A stretch of DNA of 64,000 nt from Saprospiraceae bacterium. Lineage in GTDB: Bacteria; Bacteroidota; Bacteroidia; Chitinophagales; Saprospiraceae. Location: NCBI GenBank assembly GCA_016709995.1, contig JADJLQ010000003.1, positions 62,001-126,000 of the forward strand, read 5' to 3'. Position numbers and translations under genes: made by a program. Shown here piece after piece: positions 25,633 to 33,492 of this stretch. How positions within the stretch are numbered: position 1 is the stretch's first letter; each line of letters begins with the position of its first letter. The notes under the pieces were generated by a model. That model searched no databases. It was not told the origin of the DNA and saw only the letters and a list, made by a program, of their open reading frames with translations.

Positions 25633-27451
25633 GCTGGTTGTTTGATGATGAAGAATAACCCATGTGGTGATATATCTGGTCGTAAATATGCTGTGCAGTG
25701 ATCGGCAACCCATCATAATTGAGCACCGGGATCAATTTGTTGGGATCGACGGATAATTCATTGATTAATAAGGTACGCATTTGGGCATCACGATTTTGCT
25801 CTACCACAAATACCTTATCATGGGCGTAAATAAATTCCTTTAATGAATCCTGGAAAGGAAAAGACCTGATGCGCGCCAGGTCTAATTGAATGCTATCGTT
25901 AGCCAATAAATCTGCAGCCTCTTCTGAGGAATACTCTGAAGTGCCAAAATACATCATGGCAAACTTACTTTTTTGAGTACCGATATATTCCGGAGAAGGT
26001 AAATAAGATTTGATAGTCTCCCATTTTTTCAAAAGCCTATCCATATTGCGTACATATGGTTCTGATTCTTCAGTGTATCGCGCCAATTCGTCCCTGGAGG
26101 TGCCTCGGGTGAAAAAACTTCCTTTGGTAGGGTGAGTGCCCGGAATGGTCCTATAAGGTATACCGTCACCATCCACATCTTTATACCGGCCAAATTCCGC
26201 CAAAGTCTCTAATTGTGCAGCATTTAATACTTTTCCCCGGTGATAGAGTCTTTTGTCATCCCAGGTAAAAGCGGGAGTGCTGTGTTCATTCATGCCCAAA
26301 TCCAGATCTGTCATGACGATTATCGGGGTCTGGAGCTGTTCAGCCAGATCAAAGGCATCCGCTGTCATTTCAAAACATTCTTTTGGAGAACTCGGGAAGA
26401 TCATAGGGTGCCGGGTATCTCCATGGGAGGCATAAGCACAAGCCAGAAGGTCTGATTGTTGAGTACGGGTAGGCATACCGGTTGAAGGTCCCCCTCGCTG
26501 CACATCGATCAAAACCAAAGGTATTTCTGCAAAATAGGCCAGGCCTAAAAACTCTGTCATGAGAGAAATCCCAGGACCACTTGTAGCAGTAAACCCCCTC
26601 GCACCGTTCCAATTAGCACCAATAGCCATACCGATAGCCGCCAGCTCATCTTCTGCTTGCACGAACGCATATTTTTTCTTGCCATCGGCATCCCTTCTAT
26701 ATCGGGAAGCGTAATCATCAAAAGCAGACATCAGGGAAGTAGAAGGGGTGATAGGGTACCAGGCACCCACAGTGGCTCCACCAAATACTGCTCCTAATCC
26801 ACAGGCACTATTGCCGTCGATCATGATCTGATCTTTGTTTGCCTCCCGACTTTCTATTTTAAATGCTGCTGGCAGTTCATAATGCTCCTTAAGATAATCG
26901 CCTCCGAGATGTAAAGCTTTGACATTGGGGGCTATTAGTTTTTCTTTTCCTTGAAACTGGTCAGTAACCATCTGTTCCAGCACGGACATATCCATATCCA
27001 ATAAGGTAGCCAAAGCCCCTACATAGACCATATTTTTAAATAGAAGCCGTTGTCTTGGATCGGTATAGTTTTGAATACATATCTCCGTCATTGGGATCCC
27101 GATATTGGTGATGTCTTCTCTGAGGTATTCTTTGCCCAGGGGCTTAGTACTGTCATAGATAAAGTACCCACCAGGTAAAATATTATGGACATCTTTGGCC
27201 AGGCTCTGTGGATTGATGCTGACCATAATGTCTACACCAGCCCGTCGGCCCATATACCCTTTATCACTTACTCTGATCTCATACCAGGTAGGAAGGCCTT
27301 GGATATTAGATGGAAATATGTTCTTGGGAGATACAGGCGCCCCCATTCTAAAGATTGCCTTAGCAAACATATTGTTAGCACTGGCTGATCCTGTGCCGTT
27401 GACATTGGCCAATCTGATGACACAATCATTTATTTTAATTACGCGTGACAT
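25598..27451 (-). CDS. korA: 2-oxoacid:acceptor oxidoreductase alpha subunit (gamma-alpha fusion)
   Basis: 617 aa. An N-terminal gamma domain (about 1-190, VNGTGSASANNMFAKAI, KGYMGRRAGVDIMVSI) is fused to the alpha pyrimidine-binding domain (from about 210, GATVGAWYPITPSTSLMS, SGPGISLMTEFLGLAYFAEIP). Such fused subunits pair with KorB in an alpha2beta2 enzyme. The gene overlaps the upstream flavoprotein by 13 bp and the downstream korB by 35 bp: a tightly coupled operon. Confidence 0.93.
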   Translation of the reverse strand: MSRVIKINDCVIRLANVNGTGSASANNMFAKAIFRMGAPVSPKNIFPSNIQGLPTWYEIRVSDKGYMGRRAGVDIMVSINPQSLAKDVHNILPGGYFIYDSTKPLGKEYLREDITNIGIPMTEICIQNYTDPRQRLLFKNMVYVGALATLLDMDMSVLEQMVTDQFQGKEKLIAPNVKALHLGGDYLKEHYELPAAFKIESREANKDQIMIDGNSACGLGAVFGGATVGAWYPITPSTSLMSAFDDYASRYRRDADGKKKYAFVQAEDELAAIGMAIGANWNGARGFTATSGPGISLMTEFLGLAYFAEIPLVLIDVQRGGPSTGMPTRTQQSDLLACAYASHGDTRHPMIFPSSPKECFEMTADAFDLAEQLQTPIIVMTDLDLGMNEHSTPAFTWDDKRLYHRGKVLNAAQLETLAEFGRYKDVDGDGIPYRTIPGTHPTKGSFFTRGTSRDELARYTEESEPYVRNMDRLLKKWETIKSYLPSPEYIGTQKSKFAMMYFGTSEYSSEEAADLLANDSIQLDLARIRSFPFQDSLKEFIYAHDKVFVVEQNRDAQMRTLLINELSVDPNKLIPVLNYDGLPITAQHIYDQIYHHMGYSSSSNNQHDLYKTSVSAS

Positions 27452-29223
27452 GCACTTCCGGCTTTAGCAGTATTATATAAAAATCGCTGCATATCCCAGG
27501 CAGCAGTGGGGCATCTCTCCGCACATAAGCCACAATGCAGGCATACGTTTTCGTCTTTGACCATCACTCTTTTGGTAGGCAAAGGGGAGGAGACATATAG
27601 GTCTTGACTCAGCAGATGAGCAGGTTCATTTAATCTCGAACGCAGATCTTCTTCTGTGCCATTATTAGTGAAAGTAATACAAGATGTAGGACAAATATCG
27701 GCGCATGCATCGCATTCAATGCAGCGATCTGTAACAAATATAGTTTGTACATCGCAGTTGAGGCAACGCTGAGCTTCTTTAAATGCCAGCAGATCATCAT
27801 AACCCAGTTCCACTTCTTTTTTTCGATTAGACAGTGTCTCCTGTTTGCTGGCATGAGGTACTTTAAATCGTAGATCAGAGGTCACCGTACTATCATAACT
27901 CCACTCATGAATCCCCATTTTTTGACTGAAGAGGTTGGTCATCGGATCAGGTCTGTTGTGAATATTATCTCCATCGCAATATAAGTCGATAGAGATCGCT
28001 GCCTGATGACCATGGGCTACTGCGGTGATCACATTTTTAGGCCCAAAAGCAGCATCCCCTCCAAAAAATATCTTTGGGTGAGTAGAAGAAAATGAAATCG
28101 TGTCGACCACCGGCATACCCCATTTGTCAAATTCAAGCCCTAGATCTTTCTCGATCCATGGGAAGGCATTTTCCTGGCCTACCGCTATGATCACATCATC
28201 AGCTTCAAAAAACACATCTGGTTCTCCGGTAGGTACCAGGGACCGTTTTCCATTGATATATTGGGCAGCTACTATTTCAAACAACATGCCTTTTAGTTTG
28301 CCCTGCTCATGGACAAAAGCTTTCGGATTATGACAATTGAAAAACGGAATGTCTTCGTGCCGGGCATCTTCTATTTCCCATGGAGAGGCTTTCATCTCAT
28401 CAAAAGGGCTGCGGACGACTACTTTGACATCCGTACCTCCTAATCTTCGGGAGGTGCGACAGCAGTCCATTGCTGTATTACCTCCACCCAATACGAGGAC
28501 TTTTGGACCGATTTTTTCAATATGGTTAAATGCGACACTTGCCAACCAATCGATACCAATATGGATATTTGAATGAATGTCGGCCCTGCCTTCTAATTTT
28601 AAATCTCTTCCTCTCGGAGCGCCTGTGCCTACAAATACCGCATCATAGCCTTTGTCCAGCAAATCCTTCATGCTGCTCACATAGGTTTTGTAATGGGTGG
28701 TGATATTGCCAATATCCAGGATGTAATTGACTTCCTCATTGAGTACAGTCTCTGGCAATCTGAAGGAGGGGATCTGTGATCGCATAAATCCGCCGCCGAA
28801 TTCCTGCTCATCATATAAGTCAATTTCATAACCCAATGGAGCGAGGTCCCGCGCGACAGTGAGGGAGGCAGGTCCGGCGCCAACTAAAGCGATACGCTTG
28901 CCATTGCTTACCTCTGGGGCCTTGGGCATGCGAGATTGCACCTCGCCTTTGTAGTCAGCTGCTACTCTTTTGAGTCGGCAGATTGCTACAGGTTCTTTTT
29001 CTATGCGACCTCTTCTGCAAGCAGGCTCACATGGACGGTCACATGTGCGCCCTAATACACCGGGGAATACGTTGGATTCCCAATTGATCATATAAGCATC
29101 ACTATACCGTTCAGCGGCGATGAGTCTGATATATTCAGGTACCGGGGTATGGGCGGGACAGGCGTATTGACAATCGACTACTTTGTGAAAGTATTCCGGG
29201 TCTTTAATATTTGTCGGTTCCAA
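27439..29223 (-). CDS. GltD/NfnB-like NAD(P)H-ferredoxin flavoprotein with extra 4Fe-4S domain
   Basis: 594 aa starting at TTG; no better in-frame start exists. The N-terminal Cys-rich domain (CQYACPAHTP, CDRPCEPACRRG) is of glutamate-synthase-beta type. FAD- and NAD(P)-binding Rossmann motifs follow (VGAGPASLTVARDL about 113-126, VLGGGNTAMDCCRTSRRLG). At the C-terminus is a bacterial 2x[4Fe-4S] ferredoxin domain (CIECDACADICPTSC and CLHCGLCAERCP). It likely passes electrons between the KorAB ferredoxin pool and NAD(P)H. The fusion and the overlapping korAB genes suggest a dedicated third subunit. Confidence 0.88.
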   Translation of the reverse strand: MEPTNIKDPEYFHKVVDCQYACPAHTPVPEYIRLIAAERYSDAYMINWESNVFPGVLGRTCDRPCEPACRRGRIEKEPVAICRLKRVAADYKGEVQSRMPKAPEVSNGKRIALVGAGPASLTVARDLAPLGYEIDLYDEQEFGGGFMRSQIPSFRLPETVLNEEVNYILDIGNITTHYKTYVSSMKDLLDKGYDAVFVGTGAPRGRDLKLEGRADIHSNIHIGIDWLASVAFNHIEKIGPKVLVLGGGNTAMDCCRTSRRLGGTDVKVVVRSPFDEMKASPWEIEDARHEDIPFFNCHNPKAFVHEQGKLKGMLFEIVAAQYINGKRSLVPTGEPDVFFEADDVIIAVGQENAFPWIEKDLGLEFDKWGMPVVDTISFSSTHPKIFFGGDAAFGPKNVITAVAHGHQAAISIDLYCDGDNIHNRPDPMTNLFSQKMGIHEWSYDSTVTSDLRFKVPHASKQETLSNRKKEVELGYDDLLAFKEAQRCLNCDVQTIFVTDRCIECDACADICPTSCITFTNNGTEEDLRSRLNEPAHLLSQDLYVSSPLPTKRVMVKDENVCLHCGLCAERCPTAAWDMQRFLYNTAKAGSACHA

Positions 29224-29249
29224 ACAAGTAAGGTTATTATTTGAGGCCG

Positions 29250-29280
29250 CTAAAGTAAGGTTTTATTAGTTAGACTCAAA
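29250..29280 (-). promoter_or_regulatory. Promoter of the korAB operon
   Basis: On the minus strand TTTG (29277-29280) is followed 19 nt later by TACTTTAG (29250-29257), one mismatch from TAnnTTTG. It ends 26 bp before the TTG start at 29223. Confidence 0.5.
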
Positions 29281-29520
29281 GGATTATTAAGTGGACAAAG
29301 ACACTATTCGAGTATGATTTTTTTGGGATGGTACTTTAACTTAAAAGCTCAATACATCTTAATTCTTTATCATATTAAAAAAAACAAGTTTAGTGTAGAT
29401 CAAAGGAGGGCTTAAGAAGCCCTTGGAGTTATATTAATAATTCAATAAAATCAATAGGTATGATACTGATATATTGAAAAAGTACATTTTATATGATTTT
29501 GATAATCAATTGTATAAAAT
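29281..29520. other. Intergenic region, korAB to peroxiredoxin
   Basis: No gene is seen. A perfect 7-bp hairpin AGGGCTT-AAG-AAGCCCT lies near 29407-29425 without a T-tract. The rest is AT-rich. Confidence 0.5.
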
Positions 29521-29550
29521 AAAAATGGCCAGCATAAGCTGACCATTTTT
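29521..29550 (-). terminator. Terminator after the peroxiredoxin gene
   Basis: AAAAATGGTCAGC / GCTGGCCATTTTT on the minus strand: a 13-bp stem with one G-U pair and a 4-nt loop ending in five T, 46 bp after the peroxiredoxin stop. On the plus strand the same site has a C-A mismatch, so the minus orientation is favoured. Confidence 0.8.
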
Positions 29551-29595
29551 ATTCATACCCATTGACCATTTACAAATTAGGCTGTGGTGTATACC

Positions 29596-30204
29596 TCAGG
29601 TAGGGCTTAATTTTTCTGAATCCTTTAGGAAATTTTTCTCAGCATCTGCATCTGATACAGAAGGCAATATGATTACATCTTCGCCATATTTCCAATTGAC
29701 GGGCGTAGCTACACTATTGTGAGCTGTTAGCTGAAGAGAATCTATGACTCGCAGGATTTCGTCAAAATTTCTACCGGTAGACGGGGGATAAGTCAATGAA
29801 AGTTTTAATTTTTTATCAGGACCTATAATGAACACACTTCTAACGGTTTGTTTCTCATTGGAGCCGGGATGGATCATATCATAGAGTTCTGCTACATGTT
29901 TGTTTTCATCCGCTATGAGAGGATAATTGACTTTGGTGACTTGTGTCTCTTCGATATCACCGATCCAGGTGGTATGAGATGCTAAAGGGTCCACACTCAA
30001 TGCAAGGATCTTGACATTGCGTTTGTCAAATTCTGGCTTGAGTTTAGACATATAGCCGAGCTCAGTCGTACACACCGGCGTAAAATCTGCAGGGTGAGAA
30101 AATAAAACTGCCCAGCTATCACCGAGCCAATCAAAAAAATCTATTTCCCCCTGGGAAGTTTGCGCTTTGAAGTTTGGGACTAAATCCCCTAATCTTAATG
30201 CCAT
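29596..30204 (-). CDS. 1-Cys peroxiredoxin (PRDX6-like)
   Basis: 202 aa. The peroxidatic Cys45 lies in HPADFTPVCTTELG and is the only cysteine in the protein, so it is a 1-Cys enzyme needing an external thiol. The C-terminal arm contains ATPVNWKYGEDVIILPSVSD, typical of the Prx6 group. It reduces peroxides in the cytoplasm. It lies 71 bp after the E1-rhodanese gene on the same strand and before a terminator, so it may be the last gene of the cysteine operon. Confidence 0.93.
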   Translation of the reverse strand: MALRLGDLVPNFKAQTSQGEIDFFDWLGDSWAVLFSHPADFTPVCTTELGYMSKLKPEFDKRNVKILALSVDPLASHTTWIGDIEETQVTKVNYPLIADENKHVAELYDMIHPGSNEKQTVRSVFIIGPDKKLKLSLTYPPSTGRNFDEILRVIDSLQLTAHNSVATPVNWKYGEDVIILPSVSDADAEKNFLKDSEKLSPT

Positions 30205-30275
30205 TTTTATTTGAGTTTTAAAAGTTTAAAAATTTTATTCGAAAGTTGATTGTTAAGAATTGAATTAACCAAACC

Positions 30276-31448
30276 CTAATAGGTTGGCATGGTGTGATCT
30301 ATTTCTTTGGCCCAGGCCAGGATACCTCCTTCGAGATTGTACAGATTGTCAAACCCGTATTGATCTTGAAGCAATTCTATGACATCTGAGCTGCGTTTGC
30401 CGCTACGACAATGTACCACGACTTGTTTATCCTTGGAGATTTTTGGGATATAATTGGTGACTTCACTTTTGGGCATCAGCTCACCCTGAATATTGGCTAT
30501 ATCGTATTCGTAGGTTTCTCGGACATCGACTACCTGAATATTGGCTTTTTCCTGTAGCAATTGATGGAGTTGTTGGACATTGATAGATTTGACCGGTTTT
30601 TTCTCAGCAGTGTGATCGGGCAGATTGAGACCACAAAATTCCTGGTAGTCTATCAGCGTAGTTTGCGTCGGATGCTCACCATTGAGCGGATTGTCTTTGC
30701 GCCGCTTTATTTTCAAAGTACGGGTCTCGAAGCTGGCTGCATCAAAGAGGAACAATCTTCCACTCAGAGTGTCACCGACCCCGCTGATGACTTTGATGAC
30801 TTCACTCGCCTGAATGCTACCAAGGATGCCTGGCAAAACTCCTATCACTCCTCCTTCTGCACAACTAGGCACAAGCCCTGGAGGTGGAGGAGTTGGGAAA
30901 AGATCGCGATAATTAGGTCCTAGCTCACCGGCTTTGTTGGTAAAGTTAAATACCGTAGCCTGTCCTTCAAACCGATATATAGAGGCGTATACATTGACTT
31001 TGCCCAATAATACGCAGGCATCATTGACGAGGTACCGGGTAGGGAAGTTGTCTGTACCGTCAGCTACTACATCATAATCTTTGATGATATCCAGGGCATT
31101 TTCGCTAGTTAAAGCAGTCTCATAGGTATTGAATCGCACATATGGATTGAGTGCTTCTAATCTTTTTTTAGCTGCCAATACTTTTGATTGCCCGATATCC
31201 TCGCGTGTAAAGAGGACTTGTCGCTGAAGGTTGCTATCATCTACTACATCAAAATCTACCATGCCGATCGTGCCTACTCCGGCTGCGGTGAGATAAAGGA
31301 GCAGGGGAGCGCCAAGGCCACCAGTCCCGACTACCAGGACTTTTGCTTGTTTGAGTTTTTTCTGGCCTTCGATGTTAAATTCAGGTAGTATGAGGTGGCG
31401 ACTATACCTGGCCAATTCTTCGGGGCTAAATTTTATTTCTGTACTCAT
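30276..31448 (-). CDS. MoeZ-like E1 adenylyltransferase-rhodanese
   Basis: 390 aa. The N-terminal E1-like domain has the nucleotide loop GTGGLGAPLL (41-50), the Arg/Asp segment QRQVLFTREDIGQSK and Cys196 in VPSCAEGG. The C-terminal rhodanese domain (about 285-385) has active-site Cys345 in VHCRSGKRSS. The CxxC zinc pairs of MoeB are missing, as in mycobacterial MoeZ. It adenylates the C-terminal Gly of a ubiquitin-like carrier and transfers persulfide sulfur to make the thiocarboxylate. Its carrier is encoded 15 bp upstream. Confidence 0.92.
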   Translation of the reverse strand: MSTEIKFSPEELARYSRHLILPEFNIEGQKKLKQAKVLVVGTGGLGAPLLLYLTAAGVGTIGMVDFDVVDDSNLQRQVLFTREDIGQSKVLAAKKRLEALNPYVRFNTYETALTSENALDIIKDYDVVADGTDNFPTRYLVNDACVLLGKVNVYASIYRFEGQATVFNFTNKAGELGPNYRDLFPTPPPPGLVPSCAEGGVIGVLPGILGSIQASEVIKVISGVGDTLSGRLFLFDAASFETRTLKIKRRKDNPLNGEHPTQTTLIDYQEFCGLNLPDHTAEKKPVKSINVQQLHQLLQEKANIQVVDVRETYEYDIANIQGELMPKSEVTNYIPKISKDKQVVVHCRSGKRSSDVIELLQDQYGFDNLYNLEGGILAWAKEIDHTMPTY

Positions 31449-31463
31449 TACTAAAGTTGTTTA

Positions 31464-31742
31464 TTAGTTTTTTCCACCGGCTATTGCAGGAATAATGCTG
31501 ATTGTATCACCCTGGGCTACATTGGTGTCATTGCCCTGCAGATCTTCGATGTCGTCTTCTCCGAGAAATATTCTTACAAATCCCCGGAGTTCTTGTTTTT
31601 CGTTGAAAAGGTGTTTAGCCAATTCTGGAAATTGAACGGTCAGGTCTTTGATCGACTCAATCACGGTGCCTTCCTTGACAGCGACGGCAGCTAGATTAGA
31701 AGTAAATTTTCGTAAAGGTGTCGGGATAATGATTTTTGCCAT
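31464..31742 (-). CDS. cysO: CysO-like ubiquitin-fold sulfur carrier with GG-KN tail
   Basis: 92 aa of MoaD/ThiS fold: PTPLRKFTSNLAAVAVKEG, ELRGFVRIFLGEDDIEDL, then GDTISIIPAIAGGKN. The Gly-Gly pair (89-90) that would become the thiocarboxylate is not terminal; two residues, Lys91-Asn92, follow. Carriers such as Pseudomonas QbsE and Wolinella HcyS have similar tails that a JAMM protease trims. A JAMM protease is encoded directly upstream, so the same maturation is likely. In the thiocarboxylate form it would donate sulfur to CysM. Confidence 0.88.
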   Translation of the reverse strand: MAKIIIPTPLRKFTSNLAAVAVKEGTVIESIKDLTVQFPELAKHLFNEKQELRGFVRIFLGEDDIEDLQGNDTNVAQGDTISIIPAIAGGKN

Positions 31743-31760
31743 AATGATTTAAATTCTTGG

Positions 31761-32192
31761 TTATTTATTTGAATAATTAATTTCTATTTGTTCTTCGATG
31801 AAAACACGGTCTTCTGTCAATCTCCATGACCGGGTATCGATGGCCTGGCCCTGATGTACATTTGTTATGAAGTAAGATAGCTCAGGCAAGGCATCTTCTA
31901 AATCTCTCCCGGAAGGTCTGGGAGGATGGTCAGGGTGAGAGTGAAACACTCCTAACAATGCTTTTTCCTGTTCGAGGGCATATCGCTCTGCTTTCATAAA
32001 TGCTTTTGGGGGAATAGTATAATGCACTTTTTTATTCTCGACACTATCATTGATGACTTCTGTCGCTTCAAGCACATGGACAAGTTCATTTTCGATATGG
32101 CCATAAAAAAAACCACAGCATTCGTAGGGGTATGATTTTTCAGCTATATCGTGGATATCTCTTAGGGCGGAGGGAACTATGAGTATTTTCAT
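31761..32192 (-). CDS. mec: JAMM/Mov34 metalloprotease of the CysO pathway (Mec-like)
   Basis: 143 aa. The complete JAMM zinc motif is present: Glu24 (YECCGFF) and His84-x-His86-x7-Ser94-x2-Asp97 (HSHPDHPPRPSGRD). Mycobacterial Mec removes cysteine from the CysO-Cys adduct; relatives trim carrier tails. With a carrier ending GG-KN next door it may do both. Its ATG directly abuts the cysM stop codon. Confidence 0.92.
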   Translation of the reverse strand: MKILIVPSALRDIHDIAEKSYPYECCGFFYGHIENELVHVLEATEVINDSVENKKVHYTIPPKAFMKAERYALEQEKALLGVFHSHPDHPPRPSGRDLEDALPELSYFITNVHQGQAIDTRSWRLTEDRVFIEEQIEINYSNK

Positions 32193-33119
32193 TTATTTGT
32201 AGATTTCCTGATATTTTGAAGCATCATCAGCAAATAAAGTGACGATATGACCTTGCTCCATGGTATTGGCTACCTGGATCGCCCCGGCGAGATTGGCTGC
32301 TGCTGATGGGCTGATCAAAAGGCCTTCTTGTTTTGCTACCTTATCTATGAGTTTGAAGGCATCGTAAGAGGATACTTCCAATATCTGATCAGGTAGGCTA
32401 GCATCGTAGATGCCTGGGATCTCCGCAGTCTCAAGGTGTTTCCACCCTTCCAGCCCATGGAGAGGCCCATCCGGCTGCAGTGCAATACATTGTATGAGCG
32501 GATTGAGTTGTTTTAATCGCCTGGTCGTACCTGTAAACGACCCGGTGGTCCCGAGGCCTGCTATAAAGTGAGTGACAGCACCGGAAGATTGCCTCCAGAT
32601 CTCAGGACCGGTACCGTTAAAATGTGCCTTCCAATTGTTTTCATTATTGTACTGATCAATGTAAAAATAGGGCTCATCCATGGTCGCATAGATTTCTCTG
32701 GCCACTTCTCTTGATTCGTCAGTACCTCCATAAGGTGAGCTGAGCACCAGATCTACACCAAGTTTTTTAAGTATTAATTGTCTCATTTTAGAAGCATTCT
32801 CCGGCAACACCAGCTTGATTTTTAATCCAAGATGAGCTGCTATGGTAGCCAGGGCGATTCCGGTATTGCCACTGGTAGCGTCGAGTATGGTGTGATGTGC
32901 TGCGAGGTCGCCTGACAGTATGCCTTGTTTTATCATATTGTAAGCAGGGCGGGTCTTGACACTGCCACCTAATTGTTGCCATTCAAGTTTGGCATATATT
33001 TTTACTTTTTCGCTAGAAAAACTATGGAGTGGATATAGAGGCGTTTCCCCAATCCATCTACCAAGCGATTCGACAGGTTCTACCAGGTTTTTCTTAGAAT
33101 TGATAATAGTTTTATTCAT
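32193..33119 (-). CDS. cysM: Cysteine synthase, CysM type (PLP)
   Basis: 308 aa, fold-type II PLP enzyme. Schiff-base Lys55 is in GGSVKTRPAYN, the substrate loop is TSGNTG (82-87), and the phosphate-binding Gly loop is GLGTTGSFTG. The neighbouring JAMM protease, CysO-like carrier and MoeZ-like E1 match the mycobacterial mec-cysO-cysM pathway. The sulfur donor is therefore probably the carrier thiocarboxylate rather than free sulfide, and the acceptor may be O-phosphoserine. First structural gene of the operon, 15 bp after the second attenuator hairpin. Confidence 0.92.
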   Translation of the reverse strand: MNKTIINSKKNLVEPVESLGRWIGETPLYPLHSFSSEKVKIYAKLEWQQLGGSVKTRPAYNMIKQGILSGDLAAHHTILDATSGNTGIALATIAAHLGLKIKLVLPENASKMRQLILKKLGVDLVLSSPYGGTDESREVAREIYATMDEPYFYIDQYNNENNWKAHFNGTGPEIWRQSSGAVTHFIAGLGTTGSFTGTTRRLKQLNPLIQCIALQPDGPLHGLEGWKHLETAEIPGIYDASLPDQILEVSSYDAFKLIDKVAKQEGLLISPSAAANLAGAIQVANTMEQGHIVTLFADDASKYQEIYK

Positions 33120-33133
33120 TTATATTTTGCTTT

Positions 33134-33178
33134 AAAACACAAAAGCCCTTCGGATGTTTATTTCGAAAGGCTTTTGTG
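33134..33178 (-). terminator. Attenuator terminator 2, just before cysM
   Basis: On the minus strand CACAAAAGCCTTTCG (33164-33178) pairs with CGAAGGGCTTTTGTG (33138-33152): 15 bp with one G-U, an 11-nt loop, then TTTT. It begins 20 nt after the stop of the second leader ORF and ends 15 nt before cysM. The 5' arm can instead pair with a segment inside that leader ORF (next entry). Confidence 0.88.
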
Positions 33179-33228
33179 AATTTATTTATTTTATATTTTA
33201 TTGATATCCAAGCTGTCCTTTCGAAATA
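33159..33228 (-). promoter_or_regulatory. Antiterminator pairing of the second cysteine leader
   Basis: Minus-strand TATTTCGAAAGG at 33217-33228, inside leader ORF 2, is exactly complementary to CCTTTCGAAATA at 33159-33170. The latter is the inner part of the 5' arm plus loop of terminator 2. This 12-bp alternative helix and the terminator cannot form together. It lies about 10-30 nt beyond the leader's Cys codons. A ribosome waiting at the first Cys codons would leave it free, and one reaching the stop codon would cover it. This is the classical geometry of amino-acid attenuation. Confidence 0.75.
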
Positions 33229-33329
33229 TAGGTTTGACAACAATAATACGCACAAGCACAGCCGATCACTGCCTCATTTAAATTGTTCGTGTATATATAA
33301 TTACTCTTCAACTTTGCAATATTAGTCAC
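33198..33329 (-). CDS. Cysteine leader peptide 2 (43 aa, CACAYYCC)
   Basis: Read from a GTG at 33329 (a TTG at 33311 is an alternative), the peptide is 43 aa and contains the cluster CACAYYCC: Cys24, 26, 30 and 31, all TGT codons. It starts 5 nt after the T-run of terminator 1 and ends 20 nt before terminator 2. Its coding sequence carries one strand of the antiterminator. I read it as a translated sensor of Cys-tRNA supply for the cysM operon. Start codon is uncertain; the peptide itself need have no function. Confidence 0.6.
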   Translation of the reverse strand: MTNIAKLKSNYIYTNNLNEAVIGCACAYYCCQTYISKGQLGYQ

Positions 33330-33334
33330 TAAAT

Positions 33335-33371
33335 CAAAAAAGCCTTCTGTACATTACTGACCAGAAGGCTT
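33335..33371 (-). terminator. Attenuator terminator 1, between the two leader ORFs
   Basis: Minus-strand AAGCCTTCTG (33362-33371) pairs perfectly with CAGAAGGCTT (33340-33349) and runs into six T (33335-33340). It begins 26 nt after the stop of leader ORF 1. Only a short alternative partner is visible (AGAAG at 33403-33407 in the leader), so its antitermination mechanism is less clear than for the second hairpin. Confidence 0.88.
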
Positions 33372-33397
33372 ATTGATATATTTTTAAATGTAATCTA

Positions 33398-33475
33398 TCA
33401 ATCTTCTATGCCAGATGTAGATGCCCTACAGCAACAACAGCAACATGCACAACAAAAAGACAAAATAGAGTTCAT
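33398..33475 (-). CDS. Polycysteine leader peptide 1 (25 aa)
   Basis: A 25-codon ORF from ATG to TGA: MNSILSFCCACCCCCC, then RASTSGIED. Eight of 25 residues are Cys (8, 9, 11-16; codons 33428-33454), a density with no chance explanation. It begins about a dozen bases after the predicted transcription start of an exact-consensus promoter and is followed by an intrinsic terminator. In mycobacteria, polycysteine ORFs upstream of cysteine genes are established cysteine-responsive attenuators. The same arrangement here, ahead of cysM-mec-cysO-moeZ, points to that role. Confidence 0.82.
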   Translation of the reverse strand: MNSILSFCCACCCCCCRASTSGIED

Positions 33476-33492
33476 TGTTTTATTTCCGGTGT

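Noticed and set aside
25633..25716. N-terminal extension of korB
   Set aside because: It lies wholly inside korA in another frame and lacks family residues; start moved to 25632.
29407..29425. Hairpin as terminator or riboswitch
   Set aside because: Only 7 bp, no T-tract on either strand and no wider conserved structure visible.
33198..33329. Second Cys ORF as a double-glycine RiPP precursor
   Set aside because: It has no Gly-Gly or Gly-Ala cleavage site with a leader motif and no local exporter; it is flanked by two terminators and carries the antiterminator strand.
33398..33475. Polycysteine peptide as metallothionein or toxin
   Set aside because: Position between an exact promoter and a terminator ahead of cysteine genes fits a leader peptide much better. 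There is no export signal.
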